Assembly: GCA_903813345.2 (NCBI GenBank)
Contig: CAIIXF020000002.1
Coordinates: 14,466,150 to 14,530,149, forward strand
DNA: 64,000 bases
Reading direction: 5' to 3'
DNA from: Owenia fusiformis
Taxonomy: Eukaryota; Annelida; Polychaeta; Sabellida; Oweniidae
The notes below the pieces were generated by a model. The model ran no database searches. It saw nothing but the letters and a program-made list of their open reading frames with translations, and had not been told where the DNA came from. Below are positions 11,655-23,794 of the stretch, piece by piece. Each line of letters opens with the position of its first letter. The first letter of the stretch is position 1. The position numbers were made by a program, and so were the translations under genes.

Positions 11655-13048
11655 GCAAGTCTACAAAAAAAGTATACCCAACTTCAAAGCTAGGATACTA
11701 GAATTCTGAGCAATTTTCAAAAAATACGAAGGTAGCAGTAAAAGGGCTAGTTTCTCCTCCATCCAATGGTACCTATGTAGCTGTCGTGGATGACTGAGCA
11801 ACCATGATTTTTATGAAAGGTGGTAAAATGAGCACTGTGCCAAGTTTGCATTCAAGAAAGAATGACACAGTGAATGTTTTTTGTGTTCAAAACATTATTA
11901 ATTAATTCAAACTTGTTTCATGCTTTTAACTCTTTTGGATAATTTTCCATAGCTTTTTGTTGGTACCTCCCTCTTGAGAAATTGGATCCGAAGAGCCTCT
12001 TGATCAATGAAACTTCTACTTGATGATATGCAGCTTTTAAGTCAATTGTATATCTAAAGTCTACTGAAAATGAGTAGACAAGACTTTACCAACACAATTT
12101 GAGGACGGAAAATCCAAAATGGCCACCTTAAAATTTACCCAGAATGCCAAAAATATAGTCAGTTCAAGATTTTCATACTAAGAACCACCCCTGAACATTT
12201 GAAATTGATCCGTCACAAGTTAACCAGAAAACATGTAAACAAGATATTACAGACAAGATTTCGGGATGGAAAATCCAAAATGGCTGCGTTGACATTTACC
12301 CAGAATGTCAAAAAACTAATCTGTTTGTAGATTTTCATACTAAGAATCATCCCTGAAAATTTGAAATTAAGCTACCAAACGTTTCACCTGAAAACGGGTA
12401 GACATGATTTAACAGACAAGATTTTAGGACAGAAAATCCAAAATGGCTGCCTTAACAATTTATGCAGAATGTAAAAAAACTAATCAGATGTAGATTTTCA
12501 TACTAAGAATCATCCCTCAAATTTTGAAATAGATCTACCAAACGGTTCACCTAAAAATGCGTAGACAAGACTTTACAGGCAAGATTTCAAAACGGAAAAT
12601 CCAAAATGGCTACCTTGACATTTATCCAGAATGCCAAAAAACTAATCAGATCTAGATTTTCATACTAAGAATCATCCCTGAAAATTTGAAATTGATCTAC
12701 AGAACGGTTCACCTGGAAATGCATAGACAAGACTTTACAGACAAGATTTTAGGACGGAAAATCCAAAATGGCTGCCTTGACATTTACCCAGAATGCCAAA
12801 AAAACTAATCAGTTCTAGATTTTCCTACTAAGAATCATCCCTGAAAATTTGAAATTGGCCGACAATATGGCCCCACACTATGTGGTGGGGACATAAAAAC
12901 TGCTTAGGATTCTGGACGGACGGACAGACAGTCGGACACGCCTAGGCCGACAATATGGTCCCACACTATGTCGTGGGGACATAAAAACTGCTTAAGATTC
13001 TAGTAATTCGCCTTTGAAGTTGGGTATACTTTTTGTGGACGCCCTGTA
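11655..13048. mobile_element. TIR-bounded element holding a tandem array
   Basis: Near the left end CAAAAAAAGTATACCCAACT, and at the right end reversed CACAAAAAGTATACCCAACT, are inverted copies. The right end finishes in a mariner-like GGACGCCCTGTACA. The left tip is eroded. The inside is mostly the 162-bp array, then a stretch with GGACGGACGGACAGACAG and two copies of GGCCGACAATATGG. No transposase was seen. Confidence 0.55.
12060..12880. repeat. Tandem array, five copies of a unit of about 162 bp
   Basis: Copies are marked by AAATCCAAAATGGC at about 12111, 12272, 12433, 12596 and 12758. Each is followed by a CATTTACCCAGAATGCCAAA-type block and TTTTCATACTAAGAATCATC. Related single units lie at 2640-2820. 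Confidence 0.8.
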
Positions 13049-13873
13049 CAGATAAATAAAATTTTAATTTACCTGATTTTTTGGATATGAAAAGGGAGAT
13101 AAACCTGAATAATGAATTCAATATAGTAAACCTGTCTCGTCTAAATGTCTCTAAAATTACAGAGGTGTTTGGACAGACAAGTTTTACTGTACATGACTTC
13201 ACAAAGTCATGTCTCTTGTTTCTCATTTAACTAGTGGCAAGCCATACTAAATAAGTTGACACAAGAACTAAATGGAGTGTTAATTTTTGCTGTAAATAAA
13301 TTTTGAAGTATTCATAGTGTTTTTATGAAAAATAACATGCTCTACACAGCGGAAAAATCTTTCGATATCAGCCTGTGATTGAAACTTGTGAAAATGAAGA
13401 AGAATAAACAGGAAACAATGTGATGTACATTGTATATTGCCACTCGAACAACAAAACATCTAGAACTGAATACAACGTTCATACTAAAAAAAAGCAATTC
13501 TGAATATTTCATATCAATCCATTTTATGGTTTTGCTAAAAATGTGATACAATACAAGGCATTGTAAATTACATGAAGAAAAAATCTAAAATGGCAAAATA
13601 ATACTTGTCAAGCACATCCAAAAACCAGTTAAAGATTAGCATACCTGAAAGTTTCCAATCAATTTATTGAATATGGAAGAACTTAAGAGATCTGCTTAAC
13701 AAACTGATCATAATATAGCACAAAACATCATTAGCAAAATTGATACCCACAGTCCAGACCTATTTGAGAAATGGAACCCTGATCATTTCGCGGTTTGTTT
13801 GTATGTATTTCCAATTAAAGATTGTAAAAGTATGGCTTGCCAATAGAAACTTATAATAATAAAGATATCTCAC
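13049..13873. other. Intron stretch without recognised features
   Basis: AT-rich. The frames at 12966-13226 and 13342-13551 have no family resemblance. No inverted ends or RNA gene was seen. Confidence 0.4.
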
Positions 13874-14041
13874 CTTGTTGCACAATTGCACCATTATCTT
13901 CCCCCATGTATGTCTGGTCAGTTGGCGTTGTCATGTCTTCTTCTATTAAAATGGGCTCCTCAGTTTTGATTATTTTGTTGGCAACTGAAGTTGTATCAAG
14001 CTCTGGTGGCTTACGTTTTTTTGCACTACCACTGGGGACAC
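13874..14041 (-). CDS. Shared exon 2 of the minus locus, basic NLS exon
   Basis: An internal exon of exactly 168 bp. The acceptor is CTTAAATAG then GTGTCC and the donor is CAACAAG then GTGAG. Both borders are phase 1. It encodes about 56 residues starting VPSGSAKKRKPPELDTT, where KKRK is a probable nuclear localisation signal. It continues with NKIIKTEEP (a psi-K-x-E SUMO consensus) and an acidic IEEDM stretch. The first 85 bp or so are almost identical to plus exon 2 (29941-30108), after which the two diverge. Because both borders have the same phase, skipping this exon would keep the frame. It links exon 1 to whichever terminal exon is chosen. Confidence 0.9.
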
Positions 14042-14714
14042 CTATTTAAGATAAATAAATAAATATAGCTATATATGATATAAAGGGCTATTTAGGGCAC
14101 TACTTTTGTAATAGCCCACATTGGACACACAATTGCATAACATAAATTTCTGCTGTTCTGATTACTAAAAGTGTTAACCATTATTGAATATCATGGAAAA
14201 TGTCAATAGTTTTGAAAAAAATTTAGCTAAATTTTTAGCATATTTAGCTAAATGCAGAGTACGTCAGATAAAACTCAAAATCATTACATATACTCGAAAA
14301 ATTGTATTGCACCAGGGTAAAATCATATTGAGATCACATTCACTCAATATGACATATGGAATTTAAATTTAATTCTGAGGGAAAATATGATATTGGCTGG
14401 GGAAATATCATATTGATTGAGGGTGATAGCCAGTGTCAAAATGATATTTTCAAAGGCCAATATCATGTTTTCTCAAGGAAAAATTCATATTCCACCATGA
14501 TAATCAATAACCTATTTATTCCATAATATCTTCTGATACGTGATCTGATAAAGGATTTTGACTTATACCAGATTCCAATACATGATCCGATACATGATTT
14601 GACTGATACAGGATCTGATAGAGGATTTTCTGAATATAAATTCTATTCCCTGAATTCTTTATTTCACAGAAAACATGTTTTTATGGAATCAATTATCATA
14701 AATAAGAGCCTTAC
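14042..14714 (-). other. Intron 1 of the minus locus
   Basis: A 673-bp intron with GT at the exon 1 donor (ATATG then GTAAGG) and AG at the exon 2 acceptor. It holds short AT-rich phrases repeated in both orientations (AATATCAT and TCATATTGA types, 14320-14480). It is far shorter than the 3.8-kb matching intron of the plus locus, which has taken in mobile elements. Confidence 0.7.
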
Positions 14715-15266
14715 CATATGAACTTTCAGGTTCAAAGCCATAACCAGTGTTACTATCCCCAGAGCCTACAGAACCAGACAGTGTCTGGCTGTCCAAATAA
14801 GGAGGCTCTGGTTTAATATTGATGCTGGTCTGTGGCATGCTATCAGGTATTGCATATTGTTCTAGTTGAGGTTGGTTGTCTAAACGACGTTTGGAATGTG
14901 GAGGATCATGTCTCGGTGATGGTTGCTGGGGGCTCCCTCTAATCTGTGATGATCGATTACGGGACCTCTGGGACTGAGTATGTGTAGCCTGTGGGCTTCC
15001 TGTGTATACATCAGACCCAGTGATATCTGCCCATTGTGCTTGAACTGGCTCTTCTGGCTTCATGATGGTACGATGCATCTTGATGACAATCTCCGGGACC
15101 ATCTCTCCAGGACTGACACATATGATGCCATCTATTTCCAGCTGGGTGTCGAAGGTGATGTGTTGAGTGCAGAGTTTCAGAACGGCATCTTGTACAAGCT
15201 GAGTCAGCAAGGTCTTACTGTTTGCTTTCATTTGAGCCATTCTATTGGTAAATATTAAACCTTCCC
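14715..15266 (-). CDS. Shared exon 1 of the minus locus, N-terminal domain and linker
   Basis: The acceptor is TTTCAG then GGGAAGG and the donor is ATATG then GTAAGG, phase 1. Coding probably begins at the ATG at 15240, which has good context (AGAATGG), giving 175 residues. The frame is open upstream, but upstream phase differs from the plus copy, so the 5' part is taken as untranslated. Residues of about 10-60 form an unrecognised conserved block: a probable helix (LLTQLVQDAVLKLCTQH), then two probable strands (DTQLEIDGIICVS and EIVIKMHRTI). A Ser/Pro/Gln/Arg-rich linker follows with KRRL and then NIKPEPPY (IKPE, a SUMO consensus). Function is not known. By analogy with lola-type loci the domain may mediate dimer or co-factor contacts. 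It is not a visible BTB, and its sequence is nearly identical to the plus copy in the middle. Confidence 0.85.
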
Positions 15267-15939
15267 CTGAAACACAAAGTATAGGTATGATTACAAGTAT
15301 TTCAACCTTATCTTTTTCCATAAAGAAGAGGAGGATTTTCTATGTATGTAACATGCAAAATCAAAACATGTTGCCAATTTTGGCCTGACAGAATAATACT
15401 TGTATAACTCGATCTGTTATCTTCAAAAAGACAAACCTTAGTTCCGTGATGGACCCAATATAATTGTTGTTCCCCTTGACGGAGTTCGTGAATGCAAGCA
15501 AAGCAAGCGCGAAAAATTTGAGGTGTCCAAAATTTGAATATATGTAATAAAATTTGAACCATTAGGTGTTCAAAATTTGGACCAAGGTGTTCAGATTTGG
15601 ACCAAAGTTTTCACAATTTGAAGGAAGGCGTTCAACAATTGTAAGTCACTCATTTTAGGTTCCCATTCCCAGGTTAATTGAAAGGCCTTTTATTGTGTTA
15701 ACAGCAATCTTTATTATTACCCCAGCCCTATCTATTCATAGTTATCAATGTATACCAGTATAATTGACTAAGTTGGATAAATAGATGGCTGGACACGCAA
15801 GCTAGTACATTGGGAGAACATTCTGAAGGAAAGAGGAGCACCAGCAAAGCAAGTGGTAAATAATTTAAAGACTTTAACGAGAAAAACAGCAACTCCACAG
15901 AGTAGCAAATCCCACAGAACAAAACATATTTTGATAAAT
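15267..15939. other. Upstream flank of the minus locus
   Basis: This should contain the rest of the 5' UTR or intron and possibly a promoter, but no first exon or clear promoter element was found. Short phrases with AATTTG and GGTGTTCA recur at 15510-15630. Confidence 0.35.
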
Positions 15940-16460
15940 AGCGGCCATATAAAATTTCATGCTGGTATTTGAATTAAGATTATGTCTTTATAAAATATGG
16001 TTGCCATTTTGAAATTCAGCTATCATCTTTAGATTTCTTCTTTAGCAGAGCTTCTATGTCCCAAGGCATCAACATATATAATTTAATCCAAATACTCGAG
16101 TTATCAAGGATTACATGTTTAATGAAAAATGGTGGAGATTTCGATAAATAGCAGCCACCTTGAAAATTTCTTCTCAAGCAGAGCTCCTTATTCCTAGGCA
16201 ACAGTATATAAATTTTGAAGTAAATCTGTTCAATGGTATTTGAGTTATTAAGGATTAAATTTTTTATGAAAAATGGCAGCCATTTTGAAATTCAACTGAC
16301 GCCTTTGAAATTTCTTCTGAAGCAGATCTCCTTTTTCCCTAAACATTAGCATATAAAATTGGAACCAAATCCATCCACTGGTATTTGAGTTATCAATGAT
16401 TACACACAAATGGATGAATGGACAGACGGACGAATGGATGGACGGCTTTTCTATATCTCC
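15940..16460. repeat. Degenerate tandem repeat with microsatellite tail
   Basis: About three units of 150-200 bp, each with an AAAATGG-GCCA(T/C)TTTGAAATTC-type block, a CTTCT-AAGCAGA block and GGTATTTGAGTTAT. They end in GGATGAATGGACAGACGGAC and a CTTCGTTCGGTGG tail. The related phrase TATCCCATCGAACAAAGTTC lies at 26581, and the tail phrase recurs near 42290, so this is a dispersed family. Confidence 0.6.
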
Positions 16461-17375
16461 CTCAAACTTCGTTCGGTGGAATAATAATGCAAGTGTTGTG
16501 AGCAGTGAACATTTTGAAGCTTTAAGTACTACAAGCGGCAAATATATTTAAAGATTTTAATACTGAAACGAGCAGCAAATATTTTACACCAAAAAAATTG
16601 CACCCACCTGAGAAAAGTCCAAGGGAGATCACTGTATATGTATTGCAAATGTTTTCTATGCTTTGGTAAATATTAGAGAACCAACATCAGGATTTTTCTG
16701 AAAATTTCCGGCTAAACTCTAATGTTAAGATGTGAATTGTGATAAAAAAAACTGAAAGAACCTTTTAATTCCCCAATTTGCCCCTTGTCTTGCTTGGCTG
16801 TTATCTGGATAGATGTATTCATGAGACTATCAGTATATCCCAGTGCTTGTTATTACAACTAATAAATTGATTGTATGCACTGGCGTCAGAAGGGAGACAT
16901 GTTCAGGAAACCCTTGCATGGAGTGAAAAATTGGTATATGTTTTAATTGATGGAAATTGTGTTGAGACCATCTGAGGGTACATATTGCATGGTATGAAAG
17001 ATACTGTATTTTCAGCAGTGATGTCTCAAGCAGAGAAAGTTTGGAAATTTTTCATGACACACACAAAATACAGATCATGACCATGAAAAGCCAAAAATAA
17101 TCATACATACATATTTTTAACTTTAACTTTTTGACAAATAATCAATTTTACCATTATCTGATTTTTTGTGGATTAAACTGCAAAAATAAAGACAATCGAA
17201 TAAATTGGAAAATGTTAAAATTTTTATTGGCCCACCCTGTAAGTTGTAATAACAAGCACAAGGATACTCTGAGAGTACCAGAGGGCACCCCAGGAGAATG
17301 ACTAACTGACGAGCATAGAGTAACAAGCCAGACAAAAGAATTGTGTGAAAAGAAAAGAAAGTGTGCTAAATTCAA
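16461..17375. other. Non-coding stretch with a solo mariner-like end
   Basis: At 17226-17238 the sequence TTATTGGCCCACCCTGTAAG looks like the end of a Tc1/mariner element, but no second end was matched. The inverted pair CTTGTTATTACAACT (near 16847) and AGTTGTAATAACAAG (near 17242) flanks about 390 bp and may mark a broken element. Confidence 0.4.
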
Positions 17376-17449
17376 TACCCCATGTGGGAATCAAACCTAG
17401 GACCCTCGGATCCAAAGCCTGATGCCCTACCGACTGAGCTATAAAGGCT
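17376..17449 (-). pseudogene. tRNA-like sequence, degenerate, possibly a SINE head
   Basis: On the minus strand TAGCTCAGTCGGTAGGGC matches the A box and GGTTTGATTCC matches the B box of RNA polymerase III promoters. The loop in between would carry TTG in the anticodon position. The acceptor and T stems pair poorly, so a working tRNA is unlikely. It is a tRNA pseudogene or the 5' part of a tRNA-derived SINE. No clear SINE body or tail was delimited. Confidence 0.6.
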
Positions 17450-18333
17450 TAAGCCACTATAGCTGGGCCATAGTAGCAACTTGGTATCAATCTCCCTAGG
17501 AATTTTTCTCAGGTGGGTGCAAATTTTTTTGTGCAAATATTTTTCGCTCACTTCTCTTGCAGTATTAAAATCTTGAAAATTTTCCCTGTTCACTTCCTAC
17601 GCATTATTTAAATCTCACGGATTTATGCCGCTCATTTCACTAATAAGGATAGCTGTTGGAATATATGAGCTGAAGAAGAAGACTAGGTTATGAAATGCAT
17701 GTACCACCCCCCCTCCAGTAAAAAAATCTGTCAAAATCATGCAGTTTTTTACTGTGAGCATTTTTCAAGTTTGGGGCCCTTTTTGTGGCCAAAGGTGTAA
17801 AAAATTAACTCCTTGGAATTTTTCAAAAAAATGAGCCCCCTTGGCCCTATAGCTACGAGCCTGTCTGATGAATCCAAATCGATTCAACAATATATATGAG
17901 TACAGAAAAATATTTTGACAGTGGAATCATGGGCCCAGGAACATGTATAGTTGATGCAAAATTGAAGTTTGATCAATCGGAGTCTCGGAGTCCTAAGTTG
18001 AAAAGATTTTTCTTAGGGGACTCATCTGATCATACCCGGAACTGTCACTACAACACCGAATATTCTTCTTTCTGGTGTTGAATATATTATGCTTTCAATC
18101 AATCCAACATATTTGCATCAAATGCTGTATAATACTTCATCAAGTATGGATATATATAAATACGTGGGATGCAATAAAATCAGAATGAACTTCAAAAACA
18201 ATCTTTTAAATTCTGCCATCGATGTTTTGATACATGAAAACTATGAACGATTTAAGTGTTCACTTTCTTATATTATTTAGAGAATCGATTGTATCGTCAA
18301 TCACTGGTAACAGCTAAATAAACCATAATTTAC
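17450..18333. other. Non-coding stretch without recognised features
   Basis: The frames at 17896-18081 and 18089-18280 show no family signature. No inverted ends or tandem repeats were seen. Confidence 0.4.
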
Positions 18334-19908
18334 AAAGGATAGGTATCAACATGGTGAACTGAATTCAACAATCTTTTTCTCTAAACCAATTATTGAACAC
18401 ATTCTGTAAAAAACACAGTATTTTATGTAATGTTGACTGATTGACATCAATTTAATGCGAAAATTATTTATATACATGTTACTTCCTGCGAAAGCTATTT
18501 GGATTTTGATATAATAGCTTTCCCACAGAGCATTTGGACAGCTGAATGATTGTGACCTTTGAAATCTAATTAAGTCGATCCGCGGCTTACTTTTGGTCTC
18601 TAACTGTGTCTTACATCAGTATCATCAATCCGTGTAAGTATTAGAGCGCTGAAATACTTCTTTTTCGATCAAGACTTGTAAATTGTTCATCGAGTGAATG
18701 TTTTTTAGACCTATTTCCAATATGGAAATTAGACCTATTTCCAATATGAAATGAATTTTGAGAATTAGTTAGGTTCGGACAACCTCCGGAGATTTACGAA
18801 AATGTCCGAGCAGAAAACGCCATATTGGAATTTGGCAGTAAAAACATTCACTCGACTAACAAATACAAGTCTTGATCGAAAAGGAAGTACTTCAGTGCTC
18901 TAATACTTACACGGATTGATGATACTGATGTAAGACACAGTTAGAGACCAAAAGTAAGCCGCGGATTGACTTACTGTACTCCGGGTAAATTTCGACGCTA
19001 TAAAATTTCGCTATTTTTTAAAATTGCAATTTCGCGGCTATTTAATTTCGCGCATTTGAGTTGATGACATTTCACCGGTAATTTTAGGCCGTTCAGAATC
19101 CGAATCATGTTTGTATTTCCCACGTTTAGGGCATTTTTTTGATTTTTGAATAGCTTTTTCAACTTAAATTTGTAGGATATCATTGTCGTCAACAGTTCTT
19201 GCCTTTGTTGGCCTTATAAGCCAATTCAAAATGTTAGACATTTTAGGCCATTTTTGAATTATCGCCCAACAACAGTTGTAGTTGGTGACGTATATGTCAC
19301 GCATTCCGTTCGAAATTTTTCGTACCTACCCCCCCCCACGTCGATGACTTCAAATTCTTCAGCAAATGCGTGACAAATACGCAAATTGCGGGACAGTTGA
19401 CAGGCCTGATATTATATCACTATTTTTGTTAACATTTTGCACTAATGTTCCTTAGTGCAATTGTTTTATGTTCCTTTCTACCAATTCTTGAGAATGAAAT
19501 AAAATGTCTCTCCGAACCTTGTTGGAACAAAATAGCATATACAACATAGACCTCTCAATATTATAGTTATAGCCTACAAAGGAAAGTTTTAGTTGGTTGA
19601 TTTAAATCAACCAAAATTTCCTTTTGTACAATTACAATATTGGGAGACCTAAACTTGTGTTTATGTTGTTTTGTTCCAATGAAGTTCGGAAAGATGTTTC
19701 ATTTCATTCCGAACATATATGATACCAAGAACAAAAAAAGAAGTGTCTGATGTGTTTTCTAAAACAATATAGAGAAAAGTACATATATTTTTTCAAATTA
19801 TACTGTTACCATTCAAAACATGACCATTAAATTGACGATGTGTAAAATTTTTAGAATTTTTAGAGAAACGTGTGTTCAAAAAGTTCACCATATCGATACG
19901 AATCCTTT
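18334..19908. mobile_element. Second copy of the 0-2.4 kb TIR transposon family
   Basis: The ends start AAAGGATAGGTATCAACATG and finish CATATCGATACGAATCCTTT, which are inverted copies and match the ends of the element at 23-2400. Interior similarity includes 18360-18470 with 50-160, and 19440-19880 with 1836-2370. It has its own nested hairpin element. No transposase frame was recognised, so it is probably non-autonomous. Confidence 0.72.
18573..18971. mobile_element. Palindromic MITE nested in the TIR transposon
   Basis: Long inverted arms (about 18573-18708 and 18840-18971) start AGTCGATCCGCGGCTTACTT. They lie between TA dinucleotides (18571-18572 and 18972-18973), as in Tc1/mariner-type insertions. 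Near the centre GACCTATTTCCAATATG is duplicated. No coding capacity. Confidence 0.85.
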
Positions 19909-20199
19909 ATCATTATGAAAAGAATACGCAATTTCCATGTTACATTGCAAAGTTAGTTCTGAAGCATTTAAGAAAGGATGGTACTGGTACTGGGTACCAA
20001 CTATGTTTTAATTGAAAGAGTCTCATTTTCCAATTATGTAGATTAAAATCCTACGGCGTACTCAAGCATGAACTATTCGTAATCATGTATATATTCCAAA
20101 AATAGTCGTAGGGTCGTAGGTCGAAGGGTTTTTAGTACATTCTGTTTCACATCTTCATACTAGATTATAGCCAAAAAAATTCGAAGAAACGCTGAAGGA
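19909..20199. other. Spacer between repeats
   Basis: No coding region, RNA gene or inverted ends recognised. Confidence 0.4.
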
Positions 20200-20790
20200 G
20201 CTATGAGACCCTATCTGTCGCAAAACTTATGCGTGGCACAACCGTCACCATGTTATTGAGTGTTTTTAAGTTTCGCAGGGATCCTGCTATACTATATTGC
20301 AAGGCCTGTCATGACTGTGGCAATGTTAAAGCACAATATGACCATGACAATGGTTATATATTAAGTGACATTTAGTAGCATGAGAATACTGTAATGAAAA
20401 ATTATTTTTGAAACAAAAGCGTGATATATACACATATTTTGTACCAAATGCGTGACATAAACGGCAATTGCGTGCAAAGACCGAACGGAATGCATTCGTT
20501 TTTTTTCGCCGTTCGGTTTTTACCGTATCGGCATTTCACAAACATGATATTTGATCATACACGCTAAATTGATGCGTGATTTCTATTTTTCCAGCAAATG
20601 CGTGACAATCATGCCTAATGCGTGAGGGTTGACAGGGCAGGGTCATGCAATATAGCATTGTCACGGTTATACCAGACTTTCACAATAACAATATGTCATG
20701 GCAGGATCCTTGCGAAACTTAGTAACACTAATAGCATGGCGACGGTTGTGACAGGCATAAGTCTTGCAATAAGCATGAGAGGCCTATGGA
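20200..20790. mobile_element. Inverted-repeat element
   Basis: The arms at about 20205-20300 and 20690-20785 are inverted copies that share CTTATGC, ACAACCGTC, AAGTTTCGCA and GGATCCTGC blocks. The middle also holds several ATGCGTGA phrases. No frame was recognised. Confidence 0.65.
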
Positions 20791-20825
20791 GAATCAGATA
20801 ATTGCAGATTTGAAGTGTGCAATCA

Positions 20826-20888
20826 TAGGCCAAGGGTAAAGTAATAGTCTATATACGGCTTACTATTACTTTTCCCTTGGCCTATGTG
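20826..20888. repeat. Near-perfect hairpin
   Basis: Arms of about 24 bp (ATAGGCCAAGGGTAAAGTAA and its inverse) lie around a loop of roughly 14 bases. Transcribed, this would make a strong stem. It may be the remnant of a hairpin MITE. Confidence 0.75.
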
Positions 20889-22267
20889 TGCAATCTGCAA
20901 CCAATGATAGCCAGATCTATATAGAGTGCACTTTGGGCTCTTATTTGTTAAAATTGGTCACAATGTAGCTAATTATTATTAGCAACAATAGAAGTTGGTT
21001 GCATTGACCTCAGGACTATGGTTGCAGCTTACACGGATCCTTGCAAATTTTGCAAAAGATCTTACCGAGTATAGAGGCTAAAACATGTAAAGAGCTGCTT
21101 TGCTTTGTTGTTCCTGATCTAAGTTGTGGCGTGTCATGGAGGCTAACACAACAGTTTATTTAAGTATTTTCGATGAACATTTTCATCAATATAAAAGTCC
21201 TATAATCTATATCATGATATGATTAAATCAAAATAGGCTTAACAATTACACAATCATAGAATCAGACGTACACATTTTCTGTTGATAATATTTTTGACAT
21301 AGACATTGAAAAGGTCATAATTGTGGTGTGTTATCATAATTGAATTGAACCGCCACGTGTGAAGACAATCAAGGCATTATTGCTGAGCGTTATCATCTAT
21401 ACTCAGTAAGTATGCAATTTACAACAGAATTGACTGGTATTTTCTTCTTTCTTTACGATTATCCATTCTCAAAATTCATTTCCTGCGTACATTCACTCGA
21501 TCTATCTCTTCAGGGTTCTCACCAGGAAATTTTTAGACCCCGGATTTTTGGGTTTGTAGGGAATACAGTTGTGAAAGAAATGATGGTCCCCCATTACTGA
21601 ACACAGCTGGCTCAAAAGCCAGCTGACAGACCGTTCAAATATACTGTCTTGTGAAGTGTTTTACTCCAACTTCCAGCAGGCGCGCTGGAATAAGTTAACG
21701 GTATTAAGAAGATAATTGAATTTAACTTGCCCTTTTCTTGATGCGTGGTGACAATAAGTCCTACTTGTTGTGTAATTTGCAATTAAATAGAGAAATTCCA
21801 GATCTGGCGCGCACCATTTTTTAATTTTTGCGCATGCGGGCACATGCGCATTATACTTTACAGGCGCATGGGCATCGCCGCTAAAGGATCACGTGACTAT
21901 ACATATTTAGCTAACGCGAGTTATTTTGTAGCAAATCTTAACTTTCGAAAGTCAAGAGATCTCGCGAGACCTAAAATGGCTGCAATCCAAATTCAAAAGT
22001 TTTGTTAACTGATAGAACATTGATTTAATACAACAACAGACTGTTGAAGGATCAAAATAAGGTAACAACAAATAAATTATGTATTGATTCAAATATATAG
22101 TGTGTTATAAACGCTACTCAGCACAGCGTTTATTCAAAATGGGCTCGATTTTTCCTCTTCAAGAATTTTCAATCCAACTTCCCAGAGCTGACTTCTGTCA
22201 GCTCTGTAGAGTAAGTCCCCCAGGGATTGTGGTCCCCTTTCTAAACGGCCCTTACTGGCCCTGATTG
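20889..22267. other. Non-coding stretch
   Basis: A CAGCTGGCT...AGCCAGCTGACAG palindrome lies near 21606. A bases-CATGCG-rich segment occurs at 21780-21880. No gene recognised. Confidence 0.35.
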
Positions 22268-22939
22268 CGAAATGTTACTGTGTGTCTACTGAGCAGTTCG
22301 TTCTATGTCATCCCTCCTGCTAGGTTACATTTAGTTCAACGTCGTTAAACTCAATAATGGCGTTCTTTACTATTAGGAATTTTCTTGGGGCCGTTATTGA
22401 GTTTAACCTCTTTACTATTCTTTCCTTTGATGCAAGTTCTGGATCCATCGAAACCATTTTGCCGCGATAACATGCAATTGATACTTGACAATAATATAAA
22501 AACACATAACATCAAGCGATATAACACAATATTATTGTGTTAAATGTTCATTTATACTCGTAAAATGAGGCTACACTTACCGATCTCTAAAATGACATTT
22601 CCGTATGTCCGTCATTGTGTCTGTTCGTCCGAGTGTCTCGGATCGTAAAATTAAACTACTAATTATTATCGCGATTACTCGCATTAAAAGATAAATTTTA
22701 AAAGGATAACAGGTATCTTCGTTATATTCCAAACCTGTCTCCAATATTTTCGTAATTATGCATCAATTGGGTCTAAGGTGGATACGGGATGGTGTATATG
22801 TATTCATAAGGTATGTATGCATGCTTGAATCACATTCTTTCTGTAATATTACCATGGTTTCAGGGTTAAATTAGTTCCGCTTGTCGAAACCTGCGGAACG
22901 ATTAAATTAACGCATCAAGGGCAAAATGATCATGGAGGT

Positions 22940-22998
22940 TAGACCTAGCCTGGGCCATAAGACATGTTAGATAAGAAACTAGGCCCAGGCTAGTTCTA
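22940..22998. repeat. Small palindrome
   Basis: GACCTAGCCTGGGCC and GGCCCAGGCTAG form an inverted pair with a short spacer. Confidence 0.6.
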
Positions 22999-23035
22999 AT
23001 GTTGTTGGACTAGGTTACATTGTGGACCGCAGCCT

Positions 23036-23245
23036 AGTCTATATCCAATTAGTCATATAAATCCGACCGTTGTATGCTGTTCTTCGATATTCCTTGTTCT
23101 TATTTGGATATTTATTTTTTATCATTTTCTATACACGGTCCTCGTATGCAAGAAAATAAGAAAAAATAAATATCCAAATCAGAAAAAATAACAACAAATA
23201 ACATCATACGAGGGTCAGATTTATATGACTATATCCAATAGACTG
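23036..23245. mobile_element. Hairpin MITE
   Basis: The inverted arms begin AGTCTATATCCAATTAGTCA and end with the inverse, sharing a TATAAATC(C)GAC block. Inside them is a second inverted pair, TATTTGGATATTTATTTTTT and its inverse. No frame. Confidence 0.75.
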
Positions 23246-23718
23246 AATTTCCTGAGAATGCAGTCTATTGATCATTATGTCCCTCCTGTGGGAAAAAAAC
23301 AGGAAATTTCAGGCACAAAGTTATCAATTTTAGGAAACTAATCCATTCCCAAAAATAAGCATTAGTCAGCATTAGTCTAGACTATAACAATTCAATTAAG
23401 TAGTAAGGTACAATTAAATGCTATGAAAAGTAACACAGCATATTGTCAAATGGAAATAAAGCTAGGGGAACAATATGCAAATTAATTTACCCAGTCGGCC
23501 ATTTTGAATGGCACTTCCTATGTAAACAAATATTTTTCAATCCCAAATTTTAACATATGTGAGCTATAGTCTGAATATTTTCATTCCAAATTTCAAAAAA
23601 ATTTCAGACTAGAGGATATAGTCTAGACCGCAGCCAAACATGACAACGAAGGCAACAACATGTCGATATTGATCTTAGCAGAATTTTTGTGGAAATTTAG
23701 ATCGTCCATTTTGCAAGC

Positions 23719-23780
23719 TCACGTGACTGATCGCGTAACACGTGTCTGATCATGTGACACGTGTCTGATCACGTGACTAG
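23719..23780. promoter_or_regulatory. Cluster of CACGTG E-boxes
   Basis: Four CACGTG cores occur in about 60 bp: TCACGTGACT, AACACGTGTC, GACACGTGTC and TCACGTGACT, with TGATC repeated between them. CACGTG is the binding site of bHLH-ZIP factors such as the Myc/Max/USF/MITF families. It lies 1.8 kb upstream of plus exon 1 and just upstream of the frame at 23795. Whether it serves either is unproven. Confidence 0.5.
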
Positions 23781-23794
23781 TTACTGTATCGATA

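Noticed and set aside
14980-15258. Opposite-strand frames over exon 1 of both loci (also 25646-25858 and 25884-26123)
   Set aside because: They are antisense shadows of the conserved coding strand. They match each other only because the exon copies are nearly identical.
17376-17449. Functional tRNA gene
   Set aside because: The A and B boxes are good, but the acceptor and T stems do not pair, so it is listed as a pseudogene or SINE head.
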